A stretch of 13,229 bases of DNA from Oscillospiraceae bacterium (GTDB taxonomy: Bacteria; Bacillota; Clostridia; Oscillospirales; Oscillospiraceae). A program made the translations under genes and the position numbers. Under the pieces are notes generated by a model. It did not search any database, had not been told where the DNA came from, and was given only the letters and a program-made list of their open reading frames with translations. Below are positions 1 through 5,951 of this stretch, one piece after another (positions within the stretch are counted from its first letter, which is position 1; each line of letters opens with the position of its first letter). Location of the stretch: contig WRMX01000086.1 in NCBI GenBank assembly GCA_009776905.1, positions 1-13,229 on the forward strand, given 5' to 3'.

Positions 1-1
1 A

Positions 2-73
2 TTTGGCGACATGACGATGTTTATGAATTTGAGAGCGGTTATTGAAAAAATCAACACGAATGCAGCGGCATAG
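2..73 (+). CDS. C-terminal tail of an unidentified upstream protein (partial)
   Basis: Frame 2 is open from the window edge to a TAG at 71-73 and reads FGDMTMFMNLRAVIEKINTN followed by AAA. It has no start inside the window, so if real it is the last 23 residues of a gene that begins upstream. The composition is ordinary protein-like and the next gene starts 78 bases later on the same strand. Such a short open stretch could also be chance; the family cannot be recognised. Confidence 0.3.
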   Translation, partial: FGDMTMFMNLRAVIEKINTNAAA

Positions 74-151
74 AAATGGAAAATCGTAAGATGGCATCAT
101 GTGTATCGAGAACGCAGACATTGCGTCGAAATTGCTCGGGGAGGTCTGGAA

Positions 152-394
152 ATGATGTATCCGGCGATAGAACCAAAGAGACTTAATGGCAATGAAGCTA
201 TCATTGACGAGGATAACAAGGTTTCTGATGTTCTCGCATTTTGGCAATGGGCTTACTCAGAATTGATGGGAAATACTGAACGCGGTGCGCTTGCGGAATA
301 CTTGATCGCTTGTGCTTTAGGTATTGAAAATGAACCTCGAATCTCATGGGGGCGCTATGATCTTGTTACTCCACCCCTTAGTTTATTTCGCTAG
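152..394 (+). pseudogene. 5' fragment of a hypothetical protein, truncated before its nuclease-like core
   Basis: The likely start is the ATG at 152, seven bases after a strong GGGGAGG ribosome site (138-144), rather than the in-frame ATG at 101. It encodes 80 residues. The middle part (FWQWAYSELMGNTERGALAE, then YLIACALG and WGRYDLVTP) matches my memory of a roughly 200-residue bacterial hypothetical family in which YDLxTP is followed by a GIKIEVKS-type stretch resembling a PD-(D/E)xK nuclease core. Here YDLVTP is followed only by PLSLFR and a TAG, and no frame downstream restores the expected continuation. I infer a 3' truncation, probably when the adjacent AbiE module arrived or was rearranged. 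If a stable product is made, it lacks the presumed catalytic segment. The family assignment is from memory and is tentative; the good ribosome site shows only that the 5' end is intact. Confidence 0.6.
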
Positions 395-438
395 TATATG
401 ACGAGAGTAAGAAATAATCTGGCGATAGGGCGCTAGAG

Positions 439-481
439 ATACCATATCGGCAATAAACTGGAGAAATTGCCGATATGGTAT
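439..481. promoter_or_regulatory. Perfect 16-bp inverted repeat operator of the AbiE operon
   Basis: ATACCATATCGGCAAT (439-454) and its exact reverse complement ATTGCCGATATGGTAT (466-481) are separated by 11 bases. The right arm ends on the first base of the TTGACA -35 box. AbiEi antitoxins are known to repress their own promoter by binding inverted repeats, so this is the probable operator. A hairpin role (16-bp stem) is possible, but no U-tract follows, so it is unlikely to be a terminator. Confidence 0.75.
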
Positions 482-509
482 TGACATTTTGCCCCGCTTT
501 CCGTACAAT
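481..509 (+). promoter_or_regulatory. Sigma70-type promoter of the AbiE operon
   Basis: A perfect TTGACA -35 box (481-486) is followed after exactly 17 bases by TACAAT (504-509), one mismatch from the -10 consensus. Transcription should begin near 516, giving a leader of about 60 bases before the GTG at 576. Operator-like sequences lie on both sides, which fits a strong promoter held down by autorepression. Confidence 0.8.
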
Positions 510-520
510 AAGCGCGGAGA

Positions 521-539
521 GTACCATTTCGGCAGTATT
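521..539 (+). promoter_or_regulatory. Third, imperfect operator half-site downstream of the AbiE transcription start
   Basis: TACCATTTCGGCAGTA (522-537) matches 14 of 16 positions of the half-site TACCATATCGGCAATA (440-455) in the same orientation, 82 bases further on. It lies just after the predicted transcription start. There is no obvious inverted partner beside it, so it would be a single half-site or a degenerate second operator. Bound together with the upstream pair, it would enclose the whole promoter. Confidence 0.6.
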
Positions 540-575
540 GTGAGTTAATCAAGCATGAATTGAGATGATGCAATT

Positions 576-1307
576 GTGATTTTAGAATGTATTCAAGCGT
601 TGGCTGAAAAAAAGAGTTTCAACAGGCAAGATTTCTTTCAAGTATTCAGAGAGAAAGGTTTTGAGGCCGGCGAGGAATCTTTGAAAAAAAGGCTGCAAAA
701 AATGTTGAATGCTGGCGCTATCGTGCGAGTCGGCCGTAATGCTTATTGCGTCTCGGTAAAAGGCATGAGCCAATATGAATACCAGTATTCCAATATTTCT
801 AACGATGTTGTAAAAATCATTGAGGAGAATCACCCTTACCTTGAATTCTTGATTTTTGAACTATTCCAGCTCAACGAGTTTGTCAACCACCAACTGGCTC
901 ACAATATTGTTTTCGTTTCTGTGGAAAGCGAGACCATGGATTTCATTTTCGATACATTGAAAGAAGCTTACCCCGGAAAAGTTCTGGTTAACCCTACCCC
1001 GGAGGTTTTTCATCAGTATTGGGTGGATAACATGATTGTTGTCATTAAGATGGTTACGGAAGCTCCCAAAGGGCGGCAGCAAAAATGGCATACAAGAATC
1101 GAAAATATTCTGGTTGATTTAATGGCAGCGCCGTTATTACAGGAATCTATCAGCAAAAGCGAATACTCTGCAATATTTGAAGGTGCATTCACAAGATATG
1201 TGGTCGATGAGAGTTGCCTTTTCAGGTATGCTAAAAGGCGTGCCGTAGATAAAAAAATCAAGATGTTCTTGAAAGAAAAAACAGGGAGTACCCTTAGAAC
1301 GGAGTGA
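576..1307 (+). CDS. AbiEi-like winged-helix antitoxin/regulator (DUF6577-like)
   Basis: The protein has 243 residues. It is the predicted antitoxin and transcriptional autorepressor of a type IV (AbiE) toxin-antitoxin/abortive-infection system. Residues about 1-60 form a winged helix-turn-helix: helices around FNRQDFFQVFREKG and EESLKKRLQKMLNAG, then a wing strand IVRVGRNAYCV, typical of the AbiEi N-terminal DNA-binding domain. The rest (about 75-240), with VFVSVESETMDFIFDTLKE and a basic C-terminus (YAKRRAVDKKIKMFLKEK), recalls the DUF6577 proteins found beside AbiEii toxins; that name is from memory. The start is a GTG at 576 with only a weak GAGATGA ribosome site; an in-frame stop at 561-563 excludes any distant upstream start. 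The stop is four bases before the toxin ATG, so the pair is co-translated, as expected for an antitoxin-first operon. The operator around 439-539 supports autoregulation. Confidence 0.8.
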   Translation: MILECIQALAEKKSFNRQDFFQVFREKGFEAGEESLKKRLQKMLNAGAIVRVGRNAYCVSVKGMSQYEYQYSNISNDVVKIIEENHPYLEFLIFELFQLNEFVNHQLAHNIVFVSVESETMDFIFDTLKEAYPGKVLVNPTPEVFHQYWVDNMIVVIKMVTEAPKGRQQKWHTRIENILVDLMAAPLLQESISKSEYSAIFEGAFTRYVVDESCLFRYAKRRAVDKKIKMFLKEKTGSTLRTE

Positions 1308-1311
1308 GGCA

Positions 1312-2355
1312 ATGCTGTTACGCGAGAATTTTTCAGAAGCACATATAAGGGATCTGCAAAACATCAGCAGGCGTGACCCTGCCTTGCTTGAGCGAACAGT
1401 TTACGCCTTTGGACTGCTTGAAGCTATTGCACAGGTCAAAACGCCATTTATATTCAAGGGCGGCAGCTGCCTTATGCTGTTGATGGAACACCCTCAAAGG
1501 TTGTCTACCGATATAGATATTATCGTACAACCCGGAACAGATTTGAATGATTATTTGCATAAGGCTTCTGAGATATTCCCGTTCAAGCAAGTTGAGGAAC
1601 AAAAGCGATTTGGCGACAATAAAATCGAAAAGCGGCATTTCAAATTCTCTTATGACTCGCCGATCAACGGCCGTCCATTATATATCCTCCTTGATGTGCT
1701 CTTTGAGGAAAATCATTATGATGAGCTTGTTACCAAGGAAATTCGCAATGAGCTTTTATTGACGAAACCTGAATATTTGACGGTCAGCATCCCGAGTATA
1801 GATTGTATACTAGCGGACAAAATAACAGCCTTTGCACCGCATACAACGGGAATTCCTCTGAACGCTGAAAAGGACATGGAAGTCATCAAGCAGTTTTATG
1901 ATGTGTGCTCCTTGCTGGATATTTTCACAGACTACCAGAAAGTAAACCATACATATACAGCGATCGCCAACGCAGAAATACTATATCGCGGAATCGACGT
2001 TACGCCTAAAGAATGCCTCGGGGATGCATTTGAAGCTGCGCTATGTATCGCTTCCCGAGGCAAGATTAAAGCAGATGATTATCCTTTCTATGTGAAAGGC
2101 ATCCGTAATCTTCGTGGACATATCTATGCGGAAAACTATACGCCTGAGATTGCAGCCGTTCGTGCAGCCAAAGTTTTATATATGGCATCATGTCTCCTGA
2201 CCGGCACAGAGTTTACCCCGGTAGATGATCCAAGTGAATATCTTGAGCAGAGAATCCTCAGCGAAAATCTTATGCCGCTGCGATATCTCAAAAAAGCAAA
2301 TCCAGAGGCATATGCCTATACTGTCAAGGCGGATAGTTTGCTATCGCCGCCGTGA
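1312..2355 (+). CDS. AbiEii-like nucleotidyltransferase toxin
   Basis: The protein has 347 residues and is the toxin half of the AbiE pair. Members are DNA polymerase beta-like nucleotidyltransferases; studied AbiEii/MenT-type toxins use NTPs and cause reversible growth arrest, for MenT by modifying tRNA 3' ends. Family motifs are visible in order: FKGGS (48-52) with DID (67-69) as the GGS...DxD metal-binding motif; LLDVLFE (127-132) carrying the likely third acidic residue; LADKITAF (167-174) with the conserved lysine K170; and KQFYDVCSLLD (193-203) with the motif IV aspartate D197. All key residues are present, so the enzyme is probably active. ATG 1312 follows GGAGTGAGG (1301-1309) inside the end of the antitoxin gene. 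Length is at the upper side of the family, with an alpha-helical C-terminal part after about 205. The substrate cannot be told from sequence. Confidence 0.88.
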   Translation: MLLRENFSEAHIRDLQNISRRDPALLERTVYAFGLLEAIAQVKTPFIFKGGSCLMLLMEHPQRLSTDIDIIVQPGTDLNDYLHKASEIFPFKQVEEQKRFGDNKIEKRHFKFSYDSPINGRPLYILLDVLFEENHYDELVTKEIRNELLLTKPEYLTVSIPSIDCILADKITAFAPHTTGIPLNAEKDMEVIKQFYDVCSLLDIFTDYQKVNHTYTAIANAEILYRGIDVTPKECLGDAFEAALCIASRGKIKADDYPFYVKGIRNLRGHIYAENYTPEIAAVRAAKVLYMASCLLTGTEFTPVDDPSEYLEQRILSENLMPLRYLKKANPEAYAYTVKADSLLSPP

Positions 2356-2429
2356 TTTGCTCGATGTTGCGGCAGGCCAGCCGTGACATCTAACTAGCAT
2401 CTAACAAATTCGAGCGATGGGGGTGCGGG

Positions 2430-3515
2430 GTGAAAAGAGCGGTTGTTGCTATTATAATGGTCTGCAGTATTTTTGTGTCCGCCTGCACAACATGCCGGGA
2501 AAACGTCCCGCATGCTTCTACCGAGAATAACGATCTTATCAATCCTCCAAACGAAGGCCGCCCGGATGTCAATTCTTCAGCAGGAGGCCCTGACTCCACT
2601 GCCTTGACCCATACTAATGAACCGGAGATCGACGCCCAAACTGAAACTATCAAAGATCCACAGAAAACTCTACATAAGCTGCTTAGCACAGACGAAATAC
2701 TAACAGCAGAGCAGATAGACGATTTAAAGGGGCAGGCGATGAGTTGGCAATTAGTTGATGTGGGGGTTGCAGGGGAAACGGTTATTCTTGTTATTGAGCC
2801 TTCGGACGGATCGGATCAGCAAGTATTTATTTCTCAGATCAGATTGTTATATGATTACAATGATATTATTGATATCAGTGATCTAGACTATAAACCGTGT
2901 ATTTACACATTTGAGACGTATAGAAGAATAGCGGCAGAAACCTCAGACGGAATACGAACTCTTCTCATTGACGCATATGCAGCAGGAGGAAGCGGAGAGG
3001 TTATTTTGGTCTATGAATATATTTCAGATGAGTTTGAATGGCTTGAGGCTTATTTTGGAGCATTAGTTTCGCCGACATATCAGAATGGAAGCGTACAAGA
3101 ATGGTTGAACATAACTGATTCATACGCCAGCTCTGATGCTAATCCTTTTCACAATTCTCCGCAGCAATATATTAATGAATACGGTTCCAATATTACAAAA
3201 TCTGCATATTCAAATGAAAGAGAGCCATCAGAAAGCGATGTTGCCTTATTTAAACGTGTGACCGCTGAATCGGAAAGATATCCAGGTGTAGCATACAGCA
3301 ATCCAGTTGCAGTGTCTTCAAGAGAGGACATATATGCTGCACGAACTGTTTATCGGTTTTCTGTCATAATCACTGTACTAGCCGGTTTCTTTGAAGATGA
3401 TGATACAATGTATAAGGCATATGTTTACATTGCTGAACCTTTTGCAAATAGCGGTGAAGAACACGGGATTATCGAAGATATTTACGTAGTATGTGCATAC
3501 GCTCGCACAGAGTAG
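2430..3515 (+). CDS. Secreted lipoprotein of unknown function
   Basis: The protein has 361 residues. The N-terminus MKRAVVAIIMVCSIFVSAC is a lipoprotein signal: charged start, hydrophobic stretch and a VSAC lipobox with the lipidated cysteine at 19, so the protein should be anchored to the outer face of the membrane. Residues about 20-80 are a polar, Pro/Asn/Thr/Glu-rich linker. The remainder (85-361) looks like a folded domain with alternating strands (LIDAYAAGGSGEVILVYEYI at 179-198, YKAYVYIAEPF at 328-338); I recognise no family. The start is a GTG at 2430 preceded by G-rich sequence (2419-2429). It lies 74 bases after the toxin gene on the same strand with no terminator between them, so it may be read through from the AbiE promoter. 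A role in the AbiE system is not implied, since an extracytoplasmic lipoprotein would not meet the cytoplasmic toxin. Confidence 0.8.
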   Translation: MKRAVVAIIMVCSIFVSACTTCRENVPHASTENNDLINPPNEGRPDVNSSAGGPDSTALTHTNEPEIDAQTETIKDPQKTLHKLLSTDEILTAEQIDDLKGQAMSWQLVDVGVAGETVILVIEPSDGSDQQVFISQIRLLYDYNDIIDISDLDYKPCIYTFETYRRIAAETSDGIRTLLIDAYAAGGSGEVILVYEYISDEFEWLEAYFGALVSPTYQNGSVQEWLNITDSYASSDANPFHNSPQQYINEYGSNITKSAYSNEREPSESDVALFKRVTAESERYPGVAYSNPVAVSSREDIYAARTVYRFSVIITVLAGFFEDDDTMYKAYVYIAEPFANSGEEHGIIEDIYVVCAYARTE

Positions 3516-3673
3516 TAAGATTGCAGGCTTCGCAATCAGAAACTGTGATATGCTGCTTGGCACTTGACACGAGCATATGTCAGGAGCAGAGCAGATTGGC
3601 GGGAGAGTCTTGCGTATGTCAATGACCGTTAGCAAGACGCACGGGCAAATAATCAACGAAATATACAATCTTA
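3516..3673. other. Intergenic region between convergent genes with three short stem-loops
   Basis: Three inverted repeats are visible: GATTGC/GCAATC (3519-3524/3532-3537), ATATGCT/AGCATAT (3548-3554/3572-3578) and GTCTTGC/GCAAGAC (3607-3613/3632-3638). None is followed by a clear U-tract on either strand, so they are not convincing intrinsic terminators, although some could stop transcription of the converging lipoprotein and kinase genes. Confidence 0.4.
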
Positions 3674-4564
3674 CTATTGCTTCATGCAGTTTGCGGCCAT
3701 CTCTATGGTCTTCATGATCCACTCCAGCGACCCGTCGAAACGGTACCCTGTGAAGCCGGAATGACGCAGAATCACCGCAACATTCTCCCTTGATATATTG
3801 AGATTGAGCAGCGTTTTGAAATCCACTCCATCGGCGGCGAGTTCCTTCACATAGTCCCAATAGGTACCCGCATAGCCAAAGCCGGAGGCATACTTCTCCG
3901 GGTTGCTGACCGCCTGCCGCACCATTTCCTCACTGTCCTCATAAAACAGGCTGCGCCCATTGTCATACAACGGATAAAACGATTCACCGCTCGCCGTCAT
4001 TTTGATGGCAATGTTGGACAAGTGCCGGTCGTCTTGTCGTGTGATGAAATCCAGCAAGATCATTCGGGCGATATCGTCGCGATATTGCGGACGAACGGCA
4101 AGTAGGTTATGATACTCATTCTCAGACCGCACGCCATCAAACAAGCGGCGAAAATATACTATATACTCATTTGAAAAATCATAAAGGAATGCTGAAAAAA
4201 CGGCGTCCTTGTCGGTACGAGTCGCCGGGCAGCAGGGAACGCCAAGCTTGCCTGCCAGCATGCAAACCGCCACTTCAGACTCCACGTCGGTCGTCAACGG
4301 GCTGATGCGCTGCTTGAAAATGCCGTAGTTCCCCCCATGAACGCCGTATCGCTTTATGTTATAGCCTTCCGGGGTATCGATGCTATTTCCGACAAGGTCA
4401 ATCCGTTGGTGAAAGACCGACTCGAAGACGGCTGTGATAACGGCGTCCAGCTTTTCGTTTTTGCTGTGAGCGATCCACAGCAGGTCTTTTGGATGGATGC
4501 CGCGAGTGATATCGGCGATTCTCAAGACATCGTAGTGAGACAGCCCGCAGCGGAATAATATCAA
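3674..4564 (-). CDS. HipA-like serine/threonine kinase domain protein, doubtful 5' end
   Basis: The open frame gives 296 residues. HipA-like kinases phosphorylate proteins (glutamyl-tRNA synthetase in the case of HipA) and cause dormancy. Kinase hallmarks appear in order: YGIFKQ (80-85) with a lysine that fits the ATP-binding site, SEVAVCMLAGKLGVP (96-110), the catalytic segment LLDFITRQDDRHLSNIAIK (170-188) with D179, H181 and N184, and the metal-binding FYPLYDNGRSLFY (196-208) with D201. The catalytic core seems complete. It is shorter than full HipA (about 440 residues) and resembles compact HipA-like/CtkA-type kinases. No HipB-like repressor gene is adjacent. The frame begins at a TTG (4564) with no ribosome site. 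A nearby ATG at 4568 in another frame would read MLDII and then need a one-base shift to enter RCGLSHYDVLRIAD, so the 5' end may be frameshifted or truncated. Confidence 0.72.
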   Translation of the reverse strand: MILFRCGLSHYDVLRIADITRGIHPKDLLWIAHSKNEKLDAVITAVFESVFHQRIDLVGNSIDTPEGYNIKRYGVHGGNYGIFKQRISPLTTDVESEVAVCMLAGKLGVPCCPATRTDKDAVFSAFLYDFSNEYIVYFRRLFDGVRSENEYHNLLAVRPQYRDDIARMILLDFITRQDDRHLSNIAIKMTASGESFYPLYDNGRSLFYEDSEEMVRQAVSNPEKYASGFGYAGTYWDYVKELAADGVDFKTLLNLNISRENVAVILRHSGFTGYRFDGSLEWIMKTIEMAANCMKQ

Positions 4565-4607
4565 GCATATTGTTCCGAAAGATTCTGATCACGCCCTTAC
4601 GCTCGGC

Positions 4608-4706
4608 AGACGTTTTTTTGCTTCCTCATCGCTCAAATGCGCATCCATGCGCATATTCGCGCCGCTCCGCTTCCATGCTACGCGGTCGGAAGCAAAACAA
4701 ACGTCT
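4608..4706. repeat. Imperfect terminal inverted repeat element of about 99 bp
   Basis: AGACGTTTTTTTGCTTCC (4608-4625) is the reverse complement of GGAAGCAAAACAAACGTCT (4688-4706) apart from one extra base. Between them lie two copies of the palindrome ATGCGCAT (4637-4644 and 4647-4654) and a second GCTTCC (4669-4674). It sits upstream of both the kinase (minus) and the SDR (plus). It could be a MITE-like remnant or a structured regulatory site; no flanking target duplication is visible. Confidence 0.45.
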
Positions 4707-4738
4707 ACCTCACCGGGCGTGGTCTGCAACTTCCGAAA

Positions 4739-4744
4739 TATAAT
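4739..4744 (+). promoter_or_regulatory. Candidate -10 box for the SDR gene
   Basis: A perfect TATAAT lies 24 bases before the SDR ATG, with the G-rich ribosome site (4758-4763) between them. No recognisable -35 hexamer is found 16-18 bases upstream and there is no TG extension, so this would be a weak or activator-dependent promoter, or a chance match. Confidence 0.35.
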
Positions 4745-4768
4745 TGAGTTAAAAAATGGGGTGTTTTT

Positions 4769-5563
4769 ATGTTGTTAAAGGATAGGGTCGGGGTCGTCAC
4801 GGGGGCGAGCAGCGGCATGGGCCGGGCTAGCGCCTTGCGGTTTGCGAAGGAGGGTGCGCTGCTGACTTTGATTGATGTCGCGGACCTCTCAGTGACCAAA
4901 AACGAGATTCTCGATGCCGTGCCGACGGCGGAGGTTCTGTGCCTCGCCGCTGATATCGCCGATGAAGGGGCTGTTGAGGATGCGATGGAGCAGACGGCGC
5001 TGGCATTCGGCAGGCTCGATTTCGCGTTCAACAATGCGGGGGTTATGATGACGCGGAGCAAGGTCGGCGATGTGGACAGCGCGTCATGGGAGCGCGTAGT
5101 GAGGATCAATCTGTTTGGCTCGTTTTACTGCGCGAAGCATGAGATCAGGCAAATGTTGAAGGCGGGAACGCACGGATCGATAATATTCAACGCATCGGTC
5201 GGGGGGTTGATCGGCACGCCTTCAGCATCGGATTATGTGTGTTCGAAACACGCTATTATCGGATTGATGAAGTCCGTCATGTGCGATTACGCCGATGCGG
5301 GCATTCGCGCAAATGCGATTTGCCCGGGCCAGATCGAGACGCCGATGTGGGAGAATGTCAACAGCTCCGCAATGGCTGACCCGGATGCTTATGCGCGGCT
5401 CAATCGTACACAGAACCCGATGCGGAGGCTCGGGCTGCCGGAAGAGGTCGCGGCGCTTGCTGCGTTTTTGGCTTCCGACGAGTCGTCGCACATCACTGGC
5501 ACCGCGATTCCCGTCGATGGCGGCCATGTTGCCACGAATGCGTCGTATTTTGATTGGAGCTAG
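4769..5563 (+). CDS. Classical short-chain dehydrogenase/reductase (SDR), NAD-type
   Basis: The protein has 264 residues, the usual length for the classical SDR family of cytosolic NAD(P)-dependent alcohol/ketone oxidoreductases. The family motifs are all present: dinucleotide-binding TGASSGMG (11-18), D36 at the end of the second strand (favours NAD over NADP), NNAG (88-91), and the catalytic tetrad N114, S143, Y156 and K160 (YVCSK). CPGQIETPM (185-193) and VDGGH (249-253) close the fold. Substrate cannot be deduced; similar enzymes act on sugars, hydroxysteroids and 3-oxoacyl compounds. The start is ATG 4769 after GGGGTG (4758-4763). It stands alone on the plus strand, diverging from the kinase gene and converging on the surface-protein gene. 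GC content is visibly higher than in the AbiE region. Confidence 0.92.
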   Translation: MLLKDRVGVVTGASSGMGRASALRFAKEGALLTLIDVADLSVTKNEILDAVPTAEVLCLAADIADEGAVEDAMEQTALAFGRLDFAFNNAGVMMTRSKVGDVDSASWERVVRINLFGSFYCAKHEIRQMLKAGTHGSIIFNASVGGLIGTPSASDYVCSKHAIIGLMKSVMCDYADAGIRANAICPGQIETPMWENVNSSAMADPDAYARLNRTQNPMRRLGLPEEVAALAAFLASDESSHITGTAIPVDGGHVATNASYFDWS

Positions 5564-5570
5564 AGGTTTC

Positions 5571-5760
5571 GTAGTTTGCTTTTTTTCAACGCATCGGCGC
5601 AGTCCGTTTGGCTGGATAGCAGCGGCCTAGTAGCTTGCTTGTTTTGCATGCATTGATGGAGTCGTTTAAGTGGATAACAACGGCCTCGTAGCTTTTTTTC
5701 AACGCATCGGCGTAGTCCGTTTGACTGGATAGAAAAACAGCCCCTGTAGTTTGTGTGGCT
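5571..5760 (+). repeat. Degenerate tandem repeat, about 3.2 copies of a 58-59 bp unit
   Basis: Units begin with GTAG at 5571, 5630, 5688 and 5746, giving periods of 59, 58 and 58. Units 1 and 3 share long blocks such as TTTTTTTCAACGCATCGGCG and AGTCCGTTTG(G/A)CTGGATAG; unit 2 is more diverged (GCATTGATGGAGTCGTTTAA). Unit ends (CAGCGGCCTA, CAACGGCCTC, CAGCCCCT) are related, and the third forms the left arm of the terminator hairpin. No reading frame is maintained, so this is a non-coding minisatellite-like array. Confidence 0.7.
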
Positions 5761-5770
5761 ACAGGGGCTG
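5732..5770 (-). terminator. Rho-independent terminator for the surface-protein gene
   Basis: On the minus strand a 12-bp perfect stem (CAGCCCCTGTAG/CTACAGGGGCTG, plus-strand 5738-5749 and 5759-5770, 9-base loop) is followed at once by TTTTTC (plus-strand 5732-5737). It lies about 180 bases beyond the surface-protein stop. On the plus strand no U-run follows the stem, so it should work mainly for minus-strand transcripts. Confidence 0.85.
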
Positions 5771-5951
5771 CTTCATGTCAAGTGCGGCGGGGGTCGCTGC
5801 AGGTGCGCGCTTGCTGTTTGTCGGCTGCGCTGTGGCTGCTTGCACTGCGGCCGCTATCGGGTGCGGGTGCACTACCGGGCGCGGGTGCTACTGGGCGTGG
5901 TTTCTACTAACATTGCTTCCACTGGCGCGACTGTTACCGAACTGTGGGTTG
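5771..5951. other. GC-rich 3' untranslated stretch with short degenerate repeats
   Basis: This stretch lies between the surface-protein stop and its terminator. It is GC-rich and repetitive: TGCTACTGGGCG occurs at 5886-5897 and 5950-5961, and related blocks (GGGTGCGGGTGC, CCGGGCGCGGGTGC) lie at 5859-5888. All minus-strand frames are broken by stops and no supported gene is seen. It may be a decayed extension of the proline/threonine-rich coding sequence or a structured 3' UTR. Confidence 0.4.

Noticed and set aside
439..481. Reading the 16-bp inverted repeat as an intrinsic terminator of the truncated gene
   Set aside because: No U-tract follows on the plus strand, the right arm runs into a -35 box, and the half-site recurs at 522-537, which fits an operator better.
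3378..3860. Minus-strand open frame of 160 codons across the lipoprotein/kinase junction
   Set aside because: It overlaps the ends of two better-supported genes in other frames and has no recognisable domain or ribosome site.
5571..5745. CRISPR array
   Set aside because: The 58-59 bp units are contiguous and degenerate, without constant repeats separated by unique spacers, and no cas gene is nearby.
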